Assembly (NCBI RefSeq): GCF_013394795.1
Contig: NZ_JABXYU010000001.1
Coordinates: forward strand, 1,426,001-1,490,000
Source of the DNA: Leptotrichia sp. oral taxon 223
GTDB lineage: Bacteria > Fusobacteriota > Fusobacteriia > Fusobacteriales > Leptotrichiaceae
DNA: 64,000 bases
Reading direction: 5' to 3'
The notes under the pieces are model-generated. The model did no database searches, had not been told where the DNA came from, and was given only the letters and a program-made list of their open reading frames with translations. Position 1 is the stretch's first letter, and each line of letters starts with the position of its first letter. Positions 59,182 through 64,000 of this stretch are shown here, one piece after another. Made by a program: the position numbers and the translations under genes.

Positions 59182-59684
59182 AAATAATAAATATTAAATT
59201 TAGAAAGACAAAAAAAGTTTATCCATTTATGATAAACGACACGGAAGATTATAAAAAGGGAGATCACGTGCTTGTGGACACAATTCGTGGTGAACAGATT
59301 GGAATAGTTCTGGGGCTTGCCTTAAATAAGGAGCAAGGCGAGCAGGATGACTTGAAAATCAGGGAAGTGAAAAGAAAACTGTCAAATAAGGAAATTGAAA
59401 AGTTGAAGGAACTGGACAAAAAGGCAGACGAAGCCTATTTCAAGTGTAAAAAAATAGTAAAATATCTGTTGCCGGAAATGAACCTTGTTATCGGAGAATA
59501 CACATTTGACGAAAGCAAACTTATATTTTATTTTACAGCGAACAACAGGCTTGACTTTAGGGAGCTTGTGAAGGAAGTAAACAGAACATTCAAGAAAAGA
59601 GTGGAATTTTATCAGATTAAAACAAACGATGAAGGACGGATATTGTCAGCATTTGGGAAATATGGACGGGAAATTTACTGGTAA
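59178..59684 (+). CDS. PSP1/RicT-like protein lacking the Cys-rich tail
   Basis: A 168-residue PSP1-domain protein. It has GDHVLVDTIRGEQIGIVLGLA near 28-48 and FTANNRLDFRELVKEVNRTF near 118, both typical of RicT (YaaT), which in Bacillus is ~275 residues and helps RNase Y maturation. In RicT the next segment is GxGPCGRxxCC, the start of its iron-sulfur site; here it reads AFGKYGREIYW and the protein stops. Both cysteine positions have changed and the C-terminal ~100 residues are absent. No frameshift is visible downstream. Coupled to radC by ATGA overlap. It may be a divergent, Fe-S-free form. Confidence 0.85.
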   Translation: MKIINIKFRKTKKVYPFMINDTEDYKKGDHVLVDTIRGEQIGIVLGLALNKEQGEQDDLKIREVKRKLSNKEIEKLKELDKKADEAYFKCKKIVKYLLPEMNLVIGEYTFDESKLIFYFTANNRLDFRELVKEVNRTFKKRVEFYQIKTNDEGRILSAFGKYGREIYW

Positions 59685-59727
59685 ACTTGAAATAATAAAG
59701 AGATATTTTAAATTAAAATTCATAGCT

Positions 59728-59781
59728 TAGGAAATTTTTTTGAAAAAAGTAGTTGAAATATTGAATAAAATGTGCTATACT
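59728..59781 (+). promoter_or_regulatory. tRNA cluster promoter, sharing 29 bp with the rRNA promoter
   Basis: TTGAAA (59753-59758), 17-base spacer, TATACT (59776-59781). Bases 59728-59756, including the A/T tracts and the first bases of the -35 box, are identical to 44197-44225 before 16S. TATACT ends 24 bases before tRNA-Val. Confidence 0.85.
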
Positions 59782-59804
59782 TATTGAGTAATAAAAAATT
59801 TCGT

Positions 59805-59880
59805 GGTCGCATAGCTCAGTTGGGAGAGCACCTGCCTTACAAGCAGGGGGTCATTGGTTCGAGCCCAATTGTGACCACCA
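59805..59880 (+). tRNA. tRNA-Val (TAC)
   Basis: Acceptor GGTCGCA pairs TGTGACC, D-arm AGCTCAGTTGGGAGAGC, anticodon loop CTTACAA with anticodon TAC, T-arm with TTCGAGC; CCA encoded. First of three tRNAs in a row. Confidence 0.97.
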
Positions 59881-59887
59881 TTTTTAT

Positions 59888-59964
59888 GGAGGTGTAGCTC
59901 AGCTGGTTAGAGTGCTTGCCTGTCACGCAAGATGTCGCGAGTTCAAGTCTCGTCACTTCCGCCA
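59888..59964 (+). tRNA. tRNA-Asp (GTC)
   Basis: Acceptor GGAGGTG pairs CACTTCC, D-arm AGCTCAGCTGGTTAGAGT, anticodon loop CTGTCAC with anticodon GTC, T-loop TTCAAGT; CCA encoded. Seven bases after tRNA-Val. Confidence 0.97.
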
Positions 59965-59967
59965 TTT

Positions 59968-60043
59968 GCCCAGATAGCTCAGTCGGTAGAGCAAGGGACT
60001 GAAAATCCCTGTGTCCGTGGTTCGATTCCGCGTCTGGGCACCA
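59968..60043 (+). tRNA. tRNA-Phe (GAA)
   Basis: Acceptor GCCCAGA pairs TCTGGGC, D-arm AGCTCAGTCGGTAGAGC, anticodon loop CTGAAAA with anticodon GAA, T-loop TTCGATT; CCA encoded. Three bases after tRNA-Asp. Confidence 0.97.
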
Positions 60044-60078
60044 TAATTGGCTTTAAATATGCTTTTCATAATATATAG

Positions 60079-60115
60079 ATGCAATCTGTTAGAAATAATG
60101 GGTTGTATTTTTTTT
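60079..60115 (+). terminator. Terminator of tRNA cluster
   Basis: Eight-pair stem ATGCAATC (60079-60086) with GGTTGTAT (60101-60108), including two G-U pairs, then eight T. Confidence 0.7.
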
Positions 60116-60125
60116 AAATATAAAA

Positions 60126-60153
60126 TTGACAAAACACTATTTCAAGGTATAAT
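60126..60153 (+). promoter_or_regulatory. Promoter of acid phosphatase gene
   Basis: TTGACA (60126-60131), 16-base spacer, TATAAT (60148-60153), about 100 bases before the ATG. Confidence 0.75.
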
Positions 60154-60251
60154 AAATAATGAAATTAAGCAAATATTAAAATTAAAGATAATAAAAAATG
60201 TTGTAAATATTTATAATTAATTAAGAAAATTTTTTATAGGGAGATGGTATT

Positions 60252-61472
60252 ATGTCAAAAATAAGAAAAATTGTGATATTTTTGATGTTTGTTTTTTGTA
60301 GTTTGATGATGTTTTCCAGTGAAAATTTGCAGCTGGAAAAGGTTGTGATTTTTAGCAGACATGGTCTGCGTTCACCTTTAACGTCGCCAGGGAGCAGATT
60401 GTCGAAGGTAACTCCGTATGAATGGGAGAACTGGGATGTGCCTGCAAGTCATTTGACAAAAAAAGGCGCTATTCTGGAAACTTATTTTGGACAGTATATA
60501 AATGACTGGTTAATACAAAATGAAGTTATAAAAAGAGGAGAATGCCTGAGTCCTGATAATGCTCAAATTTATACAAATAGCCTGCAAAGAACAATCGCAA
60601 CTGGGCAATCACTTACAACTGGGATATTTCCAGGATGTGATATTAAAACAGAGCATAAAATGGAAATAGGGAAAATGGATCCTGTGTTTAATCCAGTAAT
60701 TACAACTGATAATGCCAGATTTAAGGAAGAAGCGTTAAAAGGGATGAATTTGAAGAAACAGAATCAGGAATTAAAAGGTTCATATTCCTTGTTAAGTGAT
60801 GTAATTAACTATACGAAATCTGAAGAATGCTTAAAGGAAGGAAAATGTAAATTTTTTAATGAGGAAGGGACATTGAAAATTGAAAAAGATAAGGAACCAG
60901 GAGTAGATGGACCGTTAAAATTGGGAACACAGCTTGGAGATGCCCTGTTATTGCAATATTATGAAGGATATCCGCTGGATAAAATTGTTGGAAATAATAT
61001 AAATACAAGGGAAAAATGGCAAAAAATAACAGATATAAAAAATGGATATGAAGATTTGTTATTTGCAACAGATAAAGTAGCCAAAAACGTGGCTGCACCG
61101 TTGATAAAATACATTTATAACGATATAAATTCGTCAAATCACAAAGTAACAGTGCTGGTGGGGCATGATTCTAATATAGTTGCCATGCTTGCCGCTTTAG
61201 GTTTTAAAGATTATAAATTGGAAGAGCAAGTTGAAAAAACTCCAATTGGTGGAAAAGTATTCTTTGAAATTTGGAAAGATAAAAAAACAGGAGAAAAAAA
61301 AGTAAAAGTTGAATATTTGTATCAGACATTGAGCCAAATAAGGGAAACACAAAAATTGACAAGGGAAAATCCACCTAAACATACAGTTTTAGAAATGAAA
61401 AATTGTAAAATTGATAAAGAAGGATATTGTCCGTATTCTAAATTTATGACAGAATTACGAAAATTTAATTAA
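60252..61472 (+). CDS. Periplasmic histidine acid phosphatase (glucose-1-phosphatase/phytase-like)
   Basis: A 406-residue exported phosphatase. The signal peptide (IRKIVIFLMFVFCSLMMFSS, to ~23) precedes the catalytic FSRHGLRSPL near 34-43, in which His receives the phosphate. The NSLQRTIATGQSL helix contains the second arginine, and VLVGHDSNIVAMLAAL near 302 supplies the proton-donor HD pair. Cysteine pairs (RGECLSP, GCDIK, ECLKEGKC, MKNCK...YC) suggest disulfides in the periplasm. The family (Agp, AppA) removes phosphate from sugar phosphates or phytate. GGGAGATGGTATT precedes the ATG. Monocistronic between promoter and terminator. Confidence 0.93.
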   Translation: MSKIRKIVIFLMFVFCSLMMFSSENLQLEKVVIFSRHGLRSPLTSPGSRLSKVTPYEWENWDVPASHLTKKGAILETYFGQYINDWLIQNEVIKRGECLSPDNAQIYTNSLQRTIATGQSLTTGIFPGCDIKTEHKMEIGKMDPVFNPVITTDNARFKEEALKGMNLKKQNQELKGSYSLLSDVINYTKSEECLKEGKCKFFNEEGTLKIEKDKEPGVDGPLKLGTQLGDALLLQYYEGYPLDKIVGNNINTREKWQKITDIKNGYEDLLFATDKVAKNVAAPLIKYIYNDINSSNHKVTVLVGHDSNIVAMLAALGFKDYKLEEQVEKTPIGGKVFFEIWKDKKTGEKKVKVEYLYQTLSQIRETQKLTRENPPKHTVLEMKNCKIDKEGYCPYSKFMTELRKFN

Positions 61473-61490
61473 AATTTGGAAATTATAAAA

Positions 61491-61528
61491 AAAGGGTTAT
61501 TTCAGTTCAGGATAGCTCTTTTTATTTT
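61491..61528 (+). terminator. Terminator after acid phosphatase
   Basis: Eleven-pair stem AAAAGGGTTAT (61491-61501) with ATAGCTCTTTT (61513-61523), including two G-U pairs, then more T. Confidence 0.75.
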
Positions 61529-61550
61529 TGTTAAAAATAGAAATTTTAGG

Positions 61551-61637
61551 TAAAAGCAAGTAAAATTCTAAGCGAATTAGAAGAATTGGATAAGTTGTTT
61601 GAAATGCTTAAAAATAGGGGAATGTGGACAGAATAAA
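61551..61637 (+). other. Start-less 28-codon coding-like fragment
   Basis: After the terminator, a frame between two stops reads ASKILSELEELDKLFEMLKN and ends GMWTE. It is amphipathic and looks like the C-terminus of a protein, but it has no start codon and nothing before it. Possibly a gene relic. The rest of this ~460-base gap is AT-rich apart from the ftsK promoter and leader. Confidence 0.3.
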
Positions 61638-61703
61638 CCTGAAAATTGAGTCAAATAGTTAGAATTTATAAGTTTTATTTTGAATGATATTGCTACAAAA
61701 AAA

Positions 61704-61732
61704 ATGACAAAATTGAAAAAATATAGTATAAT
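61704..61732 (+). promoter_or_regulatory. Promoter of ftsK
   Basis: ATGACA (61704-61709), 17-base spacer, TATAAT (61727-61732), leaving a leader of ~190 bases. Confidence 0.6.
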
Positions 61733-61836
61733 GTATGATATTGTGTAAAAGGTTTGGTAAAATTTATAGATATACTTGAACTTTCTTTAAATAAAACTAA
61801 AAATTGAATAGGTTTGGAGTTTGATCATAGCTTTTG

Positions 61837-61879
61837 AAGTTCGGCTTTTGATGGAAATTTATTATAAAAGCTGCAACTT
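61837..61879 (+). other. Stem-loop in ftsK leader
   Basis: AAGTT (61837-61841) pairs with AACTT (61875-61879) and GCTTTT (61844-61849) with AAAAGC (61866-61871), around a 2x3 internal loop and 16-base terminal loop. There is no T run, so it is not a terminator. Role unknown. Confidence 0.4.
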
Positions 61880-61932
61880 AAGTTTGTTGGCTGTATAATA
61901 GGGAACTAAAAATTTGTAGAAAGGATGACGAA

Positions 61933-64000
61933 ATGGATAAAAGAAAAATCGAGGGCATAATTTGGTTTATTGTGGGATTTATACTGGTTTTGCTGTTGGC
62001 AAATAAATCCAGCATGTTAAATGATAATGCTGGGGAAAATATTTTTTCGCTTATATTGAGTGGAATTACGCTGTTTTTTGGGAAAATGACGTGGTTTATA
62101 GCGATAGCTTCAATGCTGTACGGAATAATAATATTTTTTTATGAAAAAATTGGAATTCATGTTACACAAGGAAAAATAGCCGCACTCATCGGATTATTTT
62201 TAAGCTGGTCAGTGATTTTGATAAGAGGTTCCGTTGTTAAGGGAACTCCACTGGCAAACACTTTTACTGAAGCGGGGAGAAAACTGCTGGAAATAGGATT
62301 TAACCGTGAAAGTGGCGGAATACCTGGAGCGCTGCTGTCAATGCCGTTTTACAGCGTTTTGCATTTGCAGGCTATGCTGATAGGATTAACAGTTTTAGTA
62401 ATAGTTTTCTTAGGCCTGCTAGTCAAGGATGTGATTGAGCTGGGATATGAACTTTTAAAGGAAGTTATAAAATATTATAAGAGCGATGAATATAAAGAGA
62501 AAAAGAGAAAACTGGCAGCCAAAAAATATGCAGAAAACTTAAAAAAAACAGATTATAAGCGTTATCAGCGGGAAATGTTAAAGGCAAAAATCATACAGTC
62601 AAGAAATGAAAAATTAAGTTTTGAAATTGCTAAAAAACCGAAGGACAATTTTTTGCAAAAAACGGAAGTTTATTCAAAGGAAGAGCTTGCTGAAAAGGAA
62701 AAGGAATGGATTGAACTTTTTGAAGAAAAGGAAAGGGAAAAACAGAAAAATTTACAAAATTCAAATCCTAAAAAAAATTCAGATGAACAGAAAGATGATG
62801 CAAAAGAACTAGAAATTAAATCGGAAAATATAAAAAATCCTGAAAATTCAGAAAATCAAAAGGTAAAATCATCAGATTCTGAAAAAGCTGAAGATGAAAA
62901 AGCAAGAACAGAAGAAGTGGACAAAGAAAATAAAGAAGGCAAGAGGGAACCTAAATTGGAAATCGTGACACCGTTAAGACGGGAAGCGACCGCTAATTCT
63001 GCACATATGGATCCGAACTTTCAGGAGTTTCCAAAACTTGAGGCATTTGAGAATACGGAGGCTGTAGAAAAGGGATTTGAGGAAGAGCTGAAAAAAGTGA
63101 ATGCTATGTTTGACAATAATCAAGGATATGATGATGTTGTGAAAAAATCAATTTCTGAAATTTTTAAATCAAAACCGATGGATTTGAAAAAGAAGGAGCA
63201 GATTGAAAAAAGTATAAGGGAAAATGTGAGTCATCTGGAAAATGTGCTAAAGGAATTTGGAGTGGAAGCGAAGGTTGTGAATTATGAATACGGGCCTACC
63301 ATTACGAGATATGAAATTATTATTCCAAAAGGTGTGAAGGTAAGTAAAGTTACTGGACTTTCAGATGACATAGCAATGAATCTGGCGGCGGAAAGCATTC
63401 GTATAGAAGCACCGATTCCAGGGAAAAATACTATTGGGATTGAAACTCCAAATAAAATAAAGGAGCCTGTTCATTTTTCAAATATTATAAAGAATAAGGA
63501 ACTGGACAGCGGAGAATTAAAGGTAATATTAGGAAAAGATATTGTTGGACGGGATAAATTTATAGATATTGCGAAAATGCCGCATTTACTGATTGCAGGA
63601 CAGACAGGTTCGGGGAAGTCGGTTGCTGTAAATACACTGATTTCAACATTGATTTCTAAAAAGTCTGAAAATGAAGTAAAATTTATAATGGTGGATCCGA
63701 AAATGGTGGAACTTATGCCATATAACGACATTCCACATTTGCTTGTACCTGTAATTATAGATCCTCATCAAGCTGCAATAGCATTGAAATGGGCAGTGAA
63801 TGAGATGGAAAACAGATACAAGAAACTTATGGAAAATGGCGTGAGAAATATAAAAGGTTACAATAATCTGAGTTATGTAGAAAAAATGCCATATATTGTC
63901 ATAATAATTGATGAATTGGCAGATCTTATGATGGTTGCGTCTGGAAGCGTGGAAGAATCCATAGCGAGAATTGCGCAAAAGGCAAGAGCCGTTGGAATAC
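61933..64000 (+). CDS. ftsK: FtsK/SpoIIIE-type DNA translocase, 3' end outside window
   Basis: Membrane-anchored DNA pump for chromosome segregation at the septum. At least 689 residues are present. The N-terminus has four hydrophobic segments (about 7-25, 35-65, 80-98, 130-160). Residues ~170-350 are a charged Lys/Glu/Asp/Asn linker. The motor has NVLKEFGVEAKVVNYEYGPT near 435, IPGKNTIGIETPN, Walker A AGQTGSGKS near 556 and Walker B IVIIIDELADLM near 655. ATG 61933 follows AAAGGATGACGAA. The missing C-terminus should hold the rest of the RecA-like core and the gamma DNA-recognition domain. The gene runs off the end in an open frame. Confidence 0.95.
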   Translation, partial: MDKRKIEGIIWFIVGFILVLLLANKSSMLNDNAGENIFSLILSGITLFFGKMTWFIAIASMLYGIIIFFYEKIGIHVTQGKIAALIGLFLSWSVILIRGSVVKGTPLANTFTEAGRKLLEIGFNRESGGIPGALLSMPFYSVLHLQAMLIGLTVLVIVFLGLLVKDVIELGYELLKEVIKYYKSDEYKEKKRKLAAKKYAENLKKTDYKRYQREMLKAKIIQSRNEKLSFEIAKKPKDNFLQKTEVYSKEELAEKEKEWIELFEEKEREKQKNLQNSNPKKNSDEQKDDAKELEIKSENIKNPENSENQKVKSSDSEKAEDEKARTEEVDKENKEGKREPKLEIVTPLRREATANSAHMDPNFQEFPKLEAFENTEAVEKGFEEELKKVNAMFDNNQGYDDVVKKSISEIFKSKPMDLKKKEQIEKSIRENVSHLENVLKEFGVEAKVVNYEYGPTITRYEIIIPKGVKVSKVTGLSDDIAMNLAAESIRIEAPIPGKNTIGIETPNKIKEPVHFSNIIKNKELDSGELKVILGKDIVGRDKFIDIAKMPHLLIAGQTGSGKSVAVNTLISTLISKKSENEVKFIMVDPKMVELMPYNDIPHLLVPVIIDPHQAAIALKWAVNEMENRYKKLMENGVRNIKGYNNLSYVEKMPYIVIIIDELADLMMVASGSVEESIARIAQKARAVGI

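Overview
The window is low-GC fusobacterial chromosome, most probably from Leptotrichia. The 16S gene reads as a Leptotrichia-type 16S from memory of the genus. The protein set fits a Gram-negative, fermentative organism with an outer membrane: Wzm/Wzt polysaccharide exporter, type V autotransporter, flavodoxin, mevalonate-pathway genes and a GH1 phospho-glucosidase. Almost everything is on the + strand; one ~2.7 kb block (50.7-53.5 kb) is on the - strand.

Region 1 (1-27.9 kb) is a surface-polysaccharide locus. It opens with the end of an initiating sugar-phosphate transferase. It continues with rfbA, then manC-gmd-rmd (GDP-mannose to GDP-D-rhamnose), an ABC-2 exporter (Wzm/Wzt with a sugar-binding tail), a coiled-coil methyltransferase and three GT4 glycosyltransferases. 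This resembles ABC-exported D-rhamnan clusters. A second module follows: rfbF/rfbG (CDP-4-keto-6-deoxyglucose), a DmpG-type aldolase, an acetolactate-synthase-like TPP enzyme, a three-part lipid-linked glycosylation set (GtrB-like GT2, GtrA-like flippase, YfhO-like membrane protein) and a DXS/transketolase-like enzyme. I read this module as making and attaching an unusual, possibly branched, sugar. A strong terminator ends it at 22.1 kb. A decayed AAA ATPase, three more GT4 enzymes and an acyltransferase complete the locus.

Region 2 (28-36.4 kb) holds an M3 peptidase, a frameshifted cysK, cysE, a flavodoxin, a lipoprotein-type subtilisin autotransporter and a small secreted protein, most with clear sigma-70-type promoters. 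Region 3 (36.5-44.1 kb) is housekeeping: mevalonate kinase and diphosphomevalonate decarboxylase, mutL, rlmH, an extremely acidic protein and lysS.

Region 4 (44.2-49.4 kb) is one rRNA operon, 16S-23S-5S-tRNA-Asn, with processing stems around 16S and 23S and no tRNA in the spacer. Region 5 (49.4-55.1 kb) is accessory: a DUF6314-like protein, repeat-rich non-coding DNA, a - strand ankyrin/membrane-protein block, a TPR protein and YlxM. Region 6 (55.1-64 kb) has a short promoter-terminator unit before a 6-phospho-beta-glucosidase, two gene remnants (TraX, VOC), radC, a cysteine-less PSP1 protein, a tRNA Val-Asp-Phe cluster, a periplasmic acid phosphatase and the start of ftsK.

Two threads link the regions. 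The isoprenoid genes at 36.6-38.5 kb suggest that the DXS-like gene at 20.3 kb is not needed for isoprenoids and serves the polysaccharide locus. The rRNA and tRNA operons share an identical 29-bp block at the -35 region. No CRISPR array, intact transposase or prophage was seen.
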